Both the position numbers and the translations under genes were made by a program. The notes under the pieces are model-generated. The model was given only the letters and a program-made list of their open reading frames with translations, made no database searches and was not told the origin of the DNA. Shown here one piece after another: positions 1 through 9,979 of a DNA stretch of 64,000 bases (position 1 is the stretch's first letter; each line of letters begins with the position of its first letter). This DNA comes from Meandrina meandrites (Eukaryota > Cnidaria > Anthozoa > Scleractinia > Meandrinidae), in the NCBI GenBank assembly GCA_963693305.1, contig OY855906.1, positions 20,053,661 through 20,117,660 on the forward strand, read 5' to 3'.

Positions 1-79
1 GAAGGAGTGCAAAGATCAGCTTTAATTCAACTGCACACAACTTGAGCAGAAACTAGGATATGAGCGAAAAGTAGAAGAA

Positions 80-800
80 ATGAAGAAGAACTACACAACA
101 AAGACAAGCAAAGCTAAAACCAGCTTTCCCACCAAGGGAGTGCGCACTAAGTTAACTACATTAACAAATACAGAGCTCAATGGTTCCCATACAGATTGGC
201 TCTGTTTTTACGAAGCAGAAATCCACAAATGTAGTGACATGGTGGGGGTAACTAATTTTGCCTCCCTTAAAGATCTGTTAGAACCTTAAGTCAGTGTGGG
301 AATAGATGGTCTCCCTTGCTCAAGTGAGGGTTTGAGCAGGCTAAGAACATTCTAAGGACCAAGTATGGTAAAATGTGTGAAGTAGTCAATGCATACATCC
401 GAAATCGTGGGGTGACTAAATATGTTTAACACCCAATTAGACAACGCACTTCCTAGTAGATGTGTTTACTGCAACAGCACTGATCCCAGGCCACATGAAT
501 GTACCAAAGTCTCCGATTCAGACAAAAGGCCGACGATTTTCTTGAAAAACCCATCCTGCTTTATGGATGACAGCGATGAGACACTGCCTACCTGCACATC
601 ATCCTAGAAAACAGTGAGTGCCCCAAAATCAGCACCACAGAACATCGGTGAGTGGGAAGAGAATGGGATCCTGTAGCAAGTTACACAAAGTTGGGCTAAA
701 CTTTCATTTCCCCTGGTAAAGAAATTGACATCACCAGTATGCTCCTCACACAAATGTTAAGAGATGACTTTGAGTCTAACCATGGAAAGCAAATTACAGT
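80..800 (+). pseudogene. BEL/Pao-type retrotransposon gag relic
   Basis: Decayed remnant of the gag-like region (DUF1759 family) of a BEL/Pao LTR retrotransposon. The frame from 80 reads a stretch with NGSHTDWLCFYEAEI and FASLKDLLEP, which resembles the conserved DUF1759 core. It then continues through stops and frame changes into KYGKMCEVVNAYI near 360-405 and a Cys-containing CVYCNSTDPRPHEC near 460-505, like the zinc-knuckle region of the same family. No intact reading frame, protease or LTR is visible here. Family assignment rests on remembered motif resemblance. Confidence 0.55.
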
Positions 801-1028
801 ATTGTGCAACATGAATGCAAAGGAATTTTGACAAAATTCCTCTCTTTTCCAGGCGTTTTCAAGATTGGTTCATGCTGTTTAAGGAACTGGAGGAAAGGGA
901 AACTCTTGCATGTGGGTTAGTGAGGCTAAGCCTACCAAAAGAAGTTTGCAGTGTGAAAGAAAAGAAAGTTAAAAAGCTCAAACGAGGAGAGAGTTTGGAA
1001 AAAAGGACAAAATAGGCGAATTCAAGAC

Positions 1029-1283
1029 ATGTTATGTACTACAAATAACTGCCTAAGTAACAAAGCCCCACCCAGCATTAAGAACCTAGTCTCATTAAGA
1101 AGTTGTAGTTACAATCTTAGGGGTGAAAATATGCTGGCCTTGCCAAAAGTAAATACCACCAAGTACGGACTAAAGTCATGGCGCTACTTTGCTACAAAAA
1201 TATGGAACGACCTACCAAATGAAATCAGGGCCACGGCTGGTAAAAATGAATTTGTCCGAAGGATACGCACTGTAAATTTTTAA
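1029..1283 (+). pseudogene. C-terminal end of a LINE (CR1/L2-like) reverse transcriptase ORF
   Basis: An 84-codon open frame ending naturally at 1283. The pattern LRGENMLALPK...TTKYGLKSWRYFATKIWNDLPNEIR is typical of the extreme C-terminus of CR1/L2-clade LINE ORF2 proteins, downstream of the reverse transcriptase domain. The 3' UTR and a pentanucleotide tail follow, as expected for a 5'-truncated LINE insertion. No RT catalytic motif is present in this copy. Confidence 0.6.
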
Positions 1284-1309
1284 ACTCTTTAGCCGAGTAG
1301 ATGTAAATT

Positions 1310-1336
1310 GTTTTTTTTTTTATATATATATATATA
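1310..1336. repeat. poly-T / (TA)n microsatellite
   Basis: Run of T residues followed by alternating TA, inside the 3' UTR of the LINE fragment. Confidence 0.8.
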
Positions 1337-1485
1337 ACATTCTTAACATAGTAGACATTTTAGATTTAGATTATATATTTTTACATTCTCATAGTTTCTA
1401 TTTTAGTTTTCTTTTATCTGTTATTTTAGTGGAACATCTGTAAACTAGCTATTCTAGCTAAGCATGTTTCCCACTTTAAATAAAG

Positions 1486-1512
1486 TATTGTATTGTATTG
1501 TATTGTATTGTA
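1486..1512 (+). repeat. (TATTG)n tail of the LINE fragment
   Basis: Five perfect copies of TATTG plus a partial copy. Short 3' tandem tails are usual for CR1/L2-type LINEs. This marks the probable 3' end of the insertion whose coding part ends at 1283. Confidence 0.7.
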
Positions 1513-1529
1513 AAAAAGGAAACCTGATA

Positions 1530-1740
1530 CATGACATGGCGTGACCGAAAACCAGTAAGTGTTCTGGCTACCACTCCCACAAGTAAAAGAGATGAACATA
1601 TTGTCCAGCGCTCTGTTTAGATCACTGGAAAGTGGGAGAAGAAGGGCATTGCTCAACCTGGGGTAATTCACCTATATAACACTTACATGGGCGGCGTAGA
1701 CTTGTCAGACCAAAAGGTTCTTTCATATACTGCAAAGTAA
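1530..1740 (+). pseudogene. piggyBac-type transposase fragment
   Basis: Forward translation contains WRDRKPVSVLATT and then, after one stop, a segment with NTYMGGVDLSDQ. The latter is the hallmark of piggyBac-family (DDE_Tnp_1_7) transposases. The surrounding frame is interrupted, so this is a dead fragment. Confidence 0.65.
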
Positions 1741-1794
1741 AAGAGCCCTTAAATCCAGGATGAGCACCTAGACATAGCGGCATCCTAGATATTA

Positions 1795-2834
1795 GATTCC
1801 ATTGTTGCAGATTGTACAAAAGCGCAGTGTTTTGCATTCATCGCCAACAAGTCTACAGATGTTGGATTGAAGGAACAAATTTTGTTGTGTGCTCAGATCA
1901 TTGACAAGAATGAGGCTACAAGCACTGTGTACAGGAAGATTTCCTCAGATTTCCTTACCAAGTTTTTAGCTGCCTTGAATGAAATTGCCATGCCCGTTGA
2001 AAAGATGAAACCACAAGGTTATGATGGCACTAGTGCAATGAGCGGGAACATTAATGGAGTTCAAACAAGAATTCCTAGAGTCAACCCAAAGGCTGTATAT
2101 ATGCCATGCTCACGTGTTAAATCTTTGTATCGTGCACACCTCTAAAATTCCACTTGTGCGAAACGTCATGGATACAATGAAGTCAGTGTCATTGGCTTTC
2201 AAGTATTCAGCCAAGCACCTACTGGTGTTTGAGGAACAGCTAGGGAGCAATTTTGCTGTTAGAGAAGAGATGGGTAGAAAGTTCTTTGTGAAACACGCTC
2301 AGGTGAACGCTTGAATTTTAATCAAACTGTACAACTAACATACAGTGCACATGATGTCCCTCGAACACTTCCTCCATAAAGTCAGTGGCAAAGTAAAAAG
2401 ACCTTTTTCGCTTGAGCGTTTTGTTGCCCCATTACAGACCATGTGATGACACTCTTGAGAATTCTTGCTTTCAAACTTTCAAATAGTCGTGTGTATATGA
2501 ATGAATAAATTTTATGTGGATAAAAGAAAAATTCTCCAGAGAATATCATGTGGTCTGTAATGGGAAAACAAACTGCCCAAGTGAAAAAGGTCTATTCTTA
2601 CAGGTTATTGCTGATACCCTTCATCAGTTGAATGATGGAGGAGACAGTAAAGCAAAAGGATTACCTGCATCCATTCCTAAATGGGATTTTATTATAGCAG
2701 CAGTTGTTCTCCAGCACATCTTCAAGTATACAGGGTTTTTCTTTTTGGCTGATGACCAGCAATCTTTGCCGCCTGTGTATGGCTCTGTCACCAGCAAATT
2801 AAAATCCTTTCTGTTATATAACTTATATTCGTAA
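1795..2834 (+). pseudogene. hAT-like transposase relic (52-kDa-repressor/DUF4371 type)
   Basis: Several overlapping forward frames (1867-2145, 2054-2314, 2514-2834) together resemble the middle of hAT-family proteins of the '52 kDa repressor of inhibitor of protein kinase' type. Visible pieces are KMKPQGYDGTSAMSGNINGV, a following H/C-rich stretch ending LNLCIVHTSKIPLVRN, and PKWDFIIAAVVLQHIFKYTG. Frameshifts separate the pieces. A fragment of the same family that would continue this one lies at 22687-22944; whether it is the same copy is not known. Confidence 0.55.
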
Positions 2835-2869
2835 CAAATAATAAACGCCTTGTCTATCATCTGTCAATG

Positions 2870-3770
2870 ATGTACAAGCAACGGGAATGAAAAAAAGTAC
2901 ATATCTCCCATGAAAAACTTGATAAACACAGCAGCAATCAAGCACAATCAAGTCCACGCATCACTGGCATCGCTTGAAAGCTCTGACATGAGGTAGATCA
3001 AGGTACGTTCCTACTTTTGCAGTTGTTGTATATATTTATCATTTGATGCAATGCTTAGATATAACGCTTTCATCACGATTTATTGAACGTCCCATTGTTT
3101 ACGAACTGTGCTGATTTGAACTTTATATTTCAAATACGCTTAGTGTAGCTTTCATGATCTCAAAGCAAAATAAACACAGCAGGACATAATTTAAAAGGCC
3201 AACTTGATGCACGACTTTTGATATTTGAATCTTTTATAAACAGACACATTTAAACTTGGAGCTACCTATTCTCACCAAGCGAAAGCGCTGCAAATATTAT
3301 CTTTAGTCAAGTTATAAACCGAAGTAAAATCTCAGCAGATCATATAGATGCGGTCACAAAATATTTTCTGTGATGTTTGTATTTTTGTTTACCTTTTGAT
3401 ATTTGTGTTGATATCTTGATATGAAATTCTTCCAGATTGATTCAAGTGTTGTTTTACATTAATGTTCATCAGTATAAGCTGCCGATATTGCACGAGGGAA
3501 AAATGTTCAAAAAACATGTTGCCGTGTGCTTGATTGCATAATCAACATGCCATATTTGGAAACTTATACCCAGTCTATGTCTTCAGGTTGCAAGCGAACT
3601 TCCAGGCTATCTTTGGTTTTAAAACTATCAGTGGCGAATAAAAATAACCTGTTTTGATATTTGAGGTGTTCATAAATTATATCCTTTAACATTTTAAATA
3701 AGTACACATTTTATTATTATCATTGTGTAATATTTTTGCAGTATAACATCATGGTGTAACTCTCTAACAT
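2870..3770. other. AT-rich non-coding stretch
   Basis: No supported open reading frame, RNA gene or clear repeat structure was seen. Confidence 0.6.
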
Positions 3771-4964
3771 GAGCCAAAACAGACAACATTCTATTCACCC
3801 CGGAATTCAGACCTTTTTCAGCAAAACAACAGCTCACAGACTAGAAAACATTTTGACAATATTTATTTAATGTATAAATACAATTGCACTTTTCACTATT
3901 TAAACCTAACACATAACCTTTTATGTAAATGCATCTACATTTGCAAAAAACACCCCTAGAATTAGACTCAAGGCGAATTGTACCTTAAGTAGAGAAGAGA
4001 TTTCCAGGCAGCTAGAGGCAAACAAGGACAAGAAGAAAGAACAGCAGTTCAATAACTCATGGCTGTGCAAAGCTGACATCACTTACTGTACAGCAAGTGG
4101 ATACTGGTGGTCTGTGTTTGTCAAAGGTGAAGGGGTGTTTTGCATCCTGCGAAAGAAGCCAAATGTTCACTCTCTACAGAATAAACAAGTAAGGTTCAAG
4201 TCCTTGGCATTGTTAGGACACCTCAACAGAAGAACACACAATGAAGTTAATCAACACTAACACACACAAAGGGGAAGTATTTTCCACAGATAGGTTAGCA
4301 ACAGAAAAGCTGCAGAGGCCAAACCATTGAATGTTTCATGCGAAATCTCCATTTTTTGATGAAAGACCCAACAGGAAAGCAGCCCTTCTAAATGAGCTTG
4401 TAGCACTGCAAGGGGGTGAAGAGATCAAGTACTTCCAACACAGAAGTCAAAGAGTCCAAAAAACGGTGCTAACATTAGGAGATGCAGTTTGTAGCTCCTT
4501 TTTGCCAGGCACTCAGGCTGTGAGATGTTTTGGGCTGCTCATAGAAGACCTCACAGATATTGCTGTTCAAGACCAGATGATCTGCTTTATCCAGTATGTC
4601 TATGTGAAAGCAAGTAAACATATCAAGTTCCTTTTAACAACTAACCTTTTTGGTGGTGAAAACTCTAGTGCTATTAACCTAGTGCTATTGCTATTACCCG
4701 CGTGGCCATGGGCCGAGCACAGTTCTTGGTTTGCACAGGATTTAGTATTATTAATTTTGTTTTCATTTTTTTGTCAGTGACCAGACCCAAACCTCCACTC
4801 GGCCAAATCCTGATCGCAACGTTGAATCACCCAACCTGTGATGTTAATTTGCCAAAAGCTGATAAAACATTAATGTACGGAAAATGTTATGGATATTGTT
4901 TTTTGTGTGTATAAAGTATATTTTCTTTTGGTTTTATCGAAGCGTTGGACTCGAAGCTAATAAT

Positions 4965-5335
4965 GAATACACTAAAAAAAGGTATTACGCCAGCCATGGA
5001 ATGTGCTGTTGTTGCAGGTTTCACTTTCATTATATGACAAATAACATTGTGTTTTCTGCAAGTTTATATCAGCAGAAGCGACGGTCATTAATTTGTTTGC
5101 TCTTCTTTGATTATTTCTTGTGGGATTAGGCAATTGAAGTGGATTCTTTGGCTGTTTCATCGAAGCTAGTTCAGAGATTTGAAGGGAAATGAAATATTTG
5201 CTAAAGTAAACAATTGAGCATGCCTGAATGTGAAGGGGTTACGTCATTAGAAGGGAAAAAACCCAAAGCTAAAGATAGGTGGAGATAATGTAAACCTCAG
5301 ATTGTGTGACTCGCGTGACTACTTTGCTAGTCCTT
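4965..5335 (+). repeat. Dispersed repeat family R1, copy 1
   Basis: Aligns by eye in the same orientation with 29490-29845. Shared blocks include AATACACTAAAAA, CAGCCATGGAATG, AGAAGCGACGGTC, TTAATTTGTTTGC, TTTGGCTGTTTCATCGA and ACGTCATT. No coding capacity or terminal repeats were recognised. It lies within the hAT-like gene, so it is a later insertion or part of an intron. Confidence 0.6.
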
Positions 5336-6026
5336 TATTCATGGTGCAAACAGATTAAGTTAAACCATGACTTTTGAGAAAGAAAGTTATTAATTAGCAA
5401 AAATATAAGCACAGTGTTAAGTTGCTGGCAACTACTTGTTTTTAATAATGTAGAAAAGAACATCAGGACTTCAAAAGCTATGGGGAGTCAGATGCAATGT
5501 TGCTGGCCAAACACTTTGTCAATAACCATGTGGACCAGTTCATGGCAGAGTGGCATCATTTCAAATTTGATCACATTGACTTTCAAGGGGTAGGTTATTA
5601 TAAACTTACAAACCACAAGGATACATAAGACAAATAATCACACTTCCAGAGTGCACAGACTAAGAGGAGTGTTCATAAAGTATTTAAGTTCATATTTCAT
5701 GTTATCATTGTATTGACAATGGTTACCATTTTCCCATTATTTGTATCAGCTATGTCAGTCTTGAAAACAGTTACCACTGTTGTCTGAAGACGCAGAAATT
5801 TGCTACTCAGCCCCTGTAACAAATGCTTGGCCAGAGAGAGGTGCTTCTGCTGTTACACGAATTGAGACAAGGTATATCTCTTAGCATTGTTATTATCAGT
5901 AGAAAAATACAAAGTTATGTGTTTCTTTCTTTACTCTGGCACGTATGACATGTCCTTCTTATTTAAGGCTGTGGAGCTTGCAAAAGGATGGCATGTTGAA
6001 TGTCTTCCTTCAAGTTTTCATTAATG

Positions 6027-6031
6027 GACCA
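6027..6031. repeat. Target site duplication GACCA, left
   Basis: The five bases immediately left of element 1 match the five bases immediately right of it (21558-21562). A 6-bp duplication is excluded because the next bases differ. Confidence 0.85.
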
Positions 6032-6068
6032 AGTAGGGTAGAAGAGCCGATACTGACGATTTTTATTG

Positions 6069-6119
6069 AAATTTTGTCGAGGAAAAATCAAATTCTCCCT
6101 TAATTCCTCGACAAAATTT
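6069..6119. other. Inverted repeat in the TIR (16-bp arms)
   Basis: Arms 6069-6084 and 6104-6119 are perfect reverse complements with core TTTTGTCGAGGAA, separated by 19 nt. The same structure occurs in the right TIR at 21470-21520. It could be a hairpin, or a paired site for integrase or an origin-binding protein; none is demonstrated. Confidence 0.75.
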
Positions 6120-6137
6120 TCTTGCATCCTCCCAAGA

Positions 6138-6159
6138 TAGAATTCCTTGAAGAATTCTA
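6138..6159. other. Second TIR palindrome (8-bp arms)
   Basis: TAGAATTC and GAATTCTA flank a 6-nt spacer. It is copied in the right TIR because the outer 186 bp are identical. Confidence 0.7.
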
Positions 6160-6187
6160 AGTATATTGTAAAAGTGATAAAAAAGGG

Positions 6188-6193
6188 TTAAAG
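6188..6193 (+). promoter_or_regulatory. TTAAAG promoter-like box of the polymerase gene
   Basis: A TTAAAG box 24 nt before the start codon at 6218, preceded by G. It fits the TTTAAA(G/A) pattern seen before most genes of both elements. A mirror copy at 21396-21401 serves the minus-strand Cys/His-repeat gene. Confidence 0.5.
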
Positions 6194-6217
6194 AAATATT
6201 TCATAAATATAATAAGT

Positions 6218-9200
6218 ATGGAGAAACAGACCGTAAAACAGCTGAAGGCCCTTGCCAGGGAGAAAGGTATCAAAGGTTATTATAGAATGCGTAAAGCGGA
6301 GCTGATCGAGGCGTTAGAGGAGGAGAGTGAGATTTTTTACTCGGCGAATGACCAGACTGTACCGGAGGTTGATATCCCGATTCCCGCACCATCGAGAGTA
6401 ACGCAGATGAGGAATCTTGCCACTGATTTGGCAGCGCCCGTGAAGAGTGTAATAAACAGGTTTACAGGTTGGTTATTAAATTATATCCCTGAACCTATCA
6501 AAAACGCAGTGAATGAAAAAGTTGAGAACCTGAAGGAGAGAGTAAACAGTATTTTTAGGAGGCGGGAAGAAGTGAGTAAACCCATTGAGGATGTAAATTC
6601 ACCTGAAGAGGATAATCTCACACCCAGAGAGTACAAGACGGCTATAAAAGGATATTTTAAAACGTTCAGAGTTAACGGTACAGGAGGTATGGATGAGAAG
6701 ACGTTTATGAATAACGTAAAACCGAGGGTTATAGATCTAATAAAGAGTAATGGATCTATTAAAGTCAAGTTAATTCTCACCGTAAGGTTTACCAAAGAGA
6801 ATCCCGCAACAGGCAACATCGACATTAATGTATACTCCTTCGCATCGAAAATGGAGATTGTGACAGAGTCAACTGATATCCCTGTTATTTACGATCAGAT
6901 GGTAGATAAAATCTTTGAATTGATACAGAATTTTCAAAACAGAGGTTCCGGTTGGCAATTCGATCGAGTCGAACACCTCGACATCAACATCAATCCTTTC
7001 AATCCTCTCTCAGCATCTTCTTACATTGAGTTACCGGGTAAATTAGCAGATAAAAAAGCGATCATCAACGTGAAGAATGAAAACGATAATAAGTGTTTTA
7101 AGTGGGCAGTAACCTCAGCAGTGTTTCCTGCAGAGAGAGATGGTGAGAGATTGAGTAAAAGGATGAGAGAAGATTCAGAAAAGTTTGACTGGACAGGTAT
7201 CGAGTTTCCCGTCTCACTTAAACAGATAGATAAGTTTGAGAATCAGAACAATTACGCAATCAATGTATTCGGTTATGAAAGGGTCGTTTACCCTTTAAGA
7301 ATAAGCAAAAAGAAAGAACAGGTGATAAACCTTCTCCTTATCGCTAACGAAGAGACCAATCACTTCTGTTGGATAAAGAACATGTCAAGACTGTTATCCT
7401 CAGGGATTAATAATCACCAACACAAGCGATATTTCTGCTATAGATGCCTAAACTCGTTTAAATCAGAGAAATCACTGAATAAACATACTGAGTACTGTCA
7501 GAATAACGAGGAAGTAAAGATAGAGATGCCGATGATTAAAGACGATGAAGGAAAATTCTTAGGACCTGAATACATTTATTTTAAGAATCATTATAAAAAG
7601 CAGCGAGTTCCATTCGTTGTTTATGCTGATTTTGAATGCTTCACAGAGAAGATAGACACTTGCCAACCAGAAGAGGGTAAAAGCTTCACCAATCAGTACC
7701 AAAAGCACAGTCCCTCAGGTTTCAGTTATCTTATCAAATGCTTCGATGATGAACTTTTATCACCTAAACTCGTTCACTACACAGCTAAATCTCCTGACGA
7801 AGACATCCCTCAGTTATTCATCGAGTCTTTGGAGAAGGATATCAAGGAGATCTATAACAAGTTTAAAAAACCAAAGAAGATGGTGATGACGCGGGAGGAT
7901 AGGATGACTTATAAAAAGGCAACTCACTGTCACATCTGTGAGGAAGAGATAGATAAAGATGAAGATATAAAGGTTCGCGACCACTGTCACCTCACCGGTA
8001 AGTTTAGAGGAGCAGCCCATAGCATATGTAATTTAAAATTCAGACTACCCAAATTCTATCCTGTCATATTTCACAATCTCTCAGGTTACGACAGTCATCT
8101 CTTTATCAAAAACCTCGGTAAATCAGAGGGAAAGATAGACTGCATACCCAACAACGAGGAGAAGTACATCTCATTCACCAAAGAGATCTTGGTTGATAAA
8201 TTCATTAATAAAGAGGGAGAAGAGAAAGAGGTCAAGCATAAAATAAGATTCATCGACTCTTTTAAATTCATGGCGACTAGCCTCGATAACTTGGTGAAGA
8301 ATCTACCGAAAGACTCTTTTAAAAATCTTACAAAATTCTATGAAGGTGATGAGTTAAACCTTATAAAAAGAAAGGGTGTCTTTCCATACGATTGGTTCGA
8401 TAACTTCGGTAAACTGTCTTCAACATCACTTCCACCAAAAGAGGCATTCCACTCCATATTGAATGATAGCGGAATCTTAGAAGAGGATTATCAACACGCA
8501 CAAAATGTGTGGGAAACATTCAATATGAAGACAATGAGAGATTACCATGACCTCTATCTAAAGAGTGATGTTCTCCTTCTCTCTGATGTCTTTGAAAACT
8601 TCAGGGATGTCTGTCTTGATAATTACCATCTAGACCCGATATTCTATTACACAGCTCCCGGACTTGCCTGGGATGCGTGTTTAAAAATCACCAAGGTCGA
8701 ACTGGAGTTATTGAGTGATTACGAGATGTTGATGATGGTAGAGAAAGGAATTCGAGGGGGAGTCTCTATGATCTCTACGAGATATGGAAAGGCAAACAAT
8801 CCTTACATGAAAGATTACGATCCCGACCAACCGACCAAGTACATCTCTTATCTCGATGCAAACAATCTATACGGTTGGGCAATGTGTAAACCTCTGCCGA
8901 CTAAAGGTTTTAGATGGATGAATAAAGAAGAGTTGAAGAATTGGAAGAGTATGCCGTGCATACTTGAGGTCGACTTGGAGTATCCAGAGAAACTTCACGA
9001 CCTGCATAACGATTATCCGTTAGCACCGGAGAGACTCACAGTTAATAAGGTGGAGAAGTTAATTCCTAATCTTAACGACAAGACAAAGTACGTCATTCAC
9101 CACGAAACTCTTAAACTCTATCTATCTCTCGGTCTTAAACTCACCAAGATTCACAGAGGGATCACATTCGAAGAGTCAGCGTGGCTAAAGCCCTACATCG

Positions 9201-9979
9201 ATCTTAACACGAATCTCAGGGCGAAGGCAACCAATGATTTTGAGAAAGACTTTTTCAAGTTGATGAATAACTCCGTATTCGGAAAGACTATGGAGAACAT
9301 TAGAAACAGAGTCGACATAAGATTGGTCACTCGTGAGAGTCAGGCGAAGAAGTTAACGTGTAAACCGAATTATCAACATCACACAATCTTCTGTGAGAAT
9401 CTCACCGCAGTTCATATGAAGAAGGTCAGTCTAAAATTCAATAAACCTGTCTACCTCGGTATGTCCATCCTCGACTTGAGTAAGACCTTGATGTACGATT
9501 TTCACTATAATTACATCAAACCCAAGTACGGAGAGAATGCTAAATTACTCTTCACTGACACGGATAGCCTCGCCTACGAGATAGAGACAGAAGATTTTTA
9601 TAGAGACATCTCTTCCGATGTGAAAGATAAGTTCGATACGAGTAATTACCCGAAGGATCATCCAAGCGGTATACTCACAGGTGTAAACAAGAAGGTCATC
9701 GGCATGTTCAAAGACGAGGCCGCAGGGAAGCAGATCGCTGAGTTTGTCGGATTGAGAGCTAAACTCTACTCATATAGAGTGGAAGAGTCTTACGAGGAGA
9801 AGAAGTGTAAGGGAGTGAAGAAGGCGGTGATAAAGAAGACTATCACCTTTAACGATTACAAAGACTGCCTCTTCGATAATAAACCCTTCTCTTCGGACCG
9901 TCGAGAAGATAATATAAAACAGGCTGTTCTACAGAGATCACCACACGATTTATATTATAGACCTCTATACTCCAGATAG
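6218..9979 (+). CDS. Protein-primed type family B DNA polymerase with N-terminal extension (3' end truncated)
   Basis: Replicative polymerase of the element, 1253 codons. Residues 1-33 form a SAP/Rho-N-like domain shared with the gene at the other end. A conserved extension follows, with Cys293 in NDNKCFKWAV, His382 in ETNHFCWIKN and a C2H2-like finger at about 407-427. The exonuclease has motif I DFEC (471-474), motif II HNLSGYD (619-625) and motif III YLKSD (780-784). An endonuclease VII-like treble clef (C571, C574, DHCH 588-591) is inserted between motifs I and II. The polymerase has motif A YLDANNLYG (D880), motif B KLMNNSVFGKT (about 1014-1024) and motif C DTDS (1114-1117). Compared with element 2, about 58 C-terminal residues are lost through a deletion at 9887/9888. 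The last 30 codons read antisense through the integrase gene, which overlaps by 131 bp. Activity is therefore uncertain. Confidence 0.9.
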   Translation: MEKQTVKQLKALAREKGIKGYYRMRKAELIEALEEESEIFYSANDQTVPEVDIPIPAPSRVTQMRNLATDLAAPVKSVINRFTGWLLNYIPEPIKNAVNEKVENLKERVNSIFRRREEVSKPIEDVNSPEEDNLTPREYKTAIKGYFKTFRVNGTGGMDEKTFMNNVKPRVIDLIKSNGSIKVKLILTVRFTKENPATGNIDINVYSFASKMEIVTESTDIPVIYDQMVDKIFELIQNFQNRGSGWQFDRVEHLDININPFNPLSASSYIELPGKLADKKAIINVKNENDNKCFKWAVTSAVFPAERDGERLSKRMREDSEKFDWTGIEFPVSLKQIDKFENQNNYAINVFGYERVVYPLRISKKKEQVINLLLIANEETNHFCWIKNMSRLLSSGINNHQHKRYFCYRCLNSFKSEKSLNKHTEYCQNNEEVKIEMPMIKDDEGKFLGPEYIYFKNHYKKQRVPFVVYADFECFTEKIDTCQPEEGKSFTNQYQKHSPSGFSYLIKCFDDELLSPKLVHYTAKSPDEDIPQLFIESLEKDIKEIYNKFKKPKKMVMTREDRMTYKKATHCHICEEEIDKDEDIKVRDHCHLTGKFRGAAHSICNLKFRLPKFYPVIFHNLSGYDSHLFIKNLGKSEGKIDCIPNNEEKYISFTKEILVDKFINKEGEEKEVKHKIRFIDSFKFMATSLDNLVKNLPKDSFKNLTKFYEGDELNLIKRKGVFPYDWFDNFGKLSSTSLPPKEAFHSILNDSGILEEDYQHAQNVWETFNMKTMRDYHDLYLKSDVLLLSDVFENFRDVCLDNYHLDPIFYYTAPGLAWDACLKITKVELELLSDYEMLMMVEKGIRGGVSMISTRYGKANNPYMKDYDPDQPTKYISYLDANNLYGWAMCKPLPTKGFRWMNKEELKNWKSMPCILEVDLEYPEKLHDLHNDYPLAPERLTVNKVEKLIPNLNDKTKYVIHHETLKLYLSLGLKLTKIHRGITFEESAWLKPYIDLNTNLRAKATNDFEKDFFKLMNNSVFGKTMENIRNRVDIRLVTRESQAKKLTCKPNYQHHTIFCENLTAVHMKKVSLKFNKPVYLGMSILDLSKTLMYDFHYNYIKPKYGENAKLLFTDTDSLAYEIETEDFYRDISSDVKDKFDTSNYPKDHPSGILTGVNKKVIGMFKDEAAGKQIAEFVGLRAKLYSYRVEESYEEKKCKGVKKAVIKKTITFNDYKDCLFDNKPFSSDRREDNIKQAVLQRSPHDLYYRPLYSR

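Larger units (their letters stand above)
3771..6031 (+). pseudogene. ZNF862-like hAT transposase gene, left part (split by element 1)
   Basis: Pieces of a multi-exon-looking hAT-family gene resembling ZNF862-type proteins. A possible first exon (MSQNRQHSIHPGIQTFFSK) begins at 3771. A segment near 4080-4200 contains SGYWWSVFVKGEGVFCILRKK; the frame at 4331-4780 contains RCFGLLIEDLTD and QDQMICFIQYV. Pieces near 5470-5590 and 5800-5880 follow, then MLNVFLQVFINGP directly up to the insertion. The reading resumes after element 1 at 21563. Stops and non-coding gaps (possible introns) separate the pieces, so function is doubtful. Confidence 0.6.
6032..6448 (+). repeat. Element 1 left terminal inverted repeat
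   Basis: Pairs with 21141-21557. The outer 186 bp (up to the start codon) are identical. The inner part lies in coding sequence for 77 codons and differs at scattered and clustered sites. It contains the promoter-like box and the shared N-terminal domain. Confidence 0.9.

Noticed and set aside
6481..6825. Minus-strand 114-codon frame inside the polymerase
   Set aside because: Antisense shadow of a conserved coding region; hydrophobic, low-complexity composition and not kept as a frame of the same extent in element 2.
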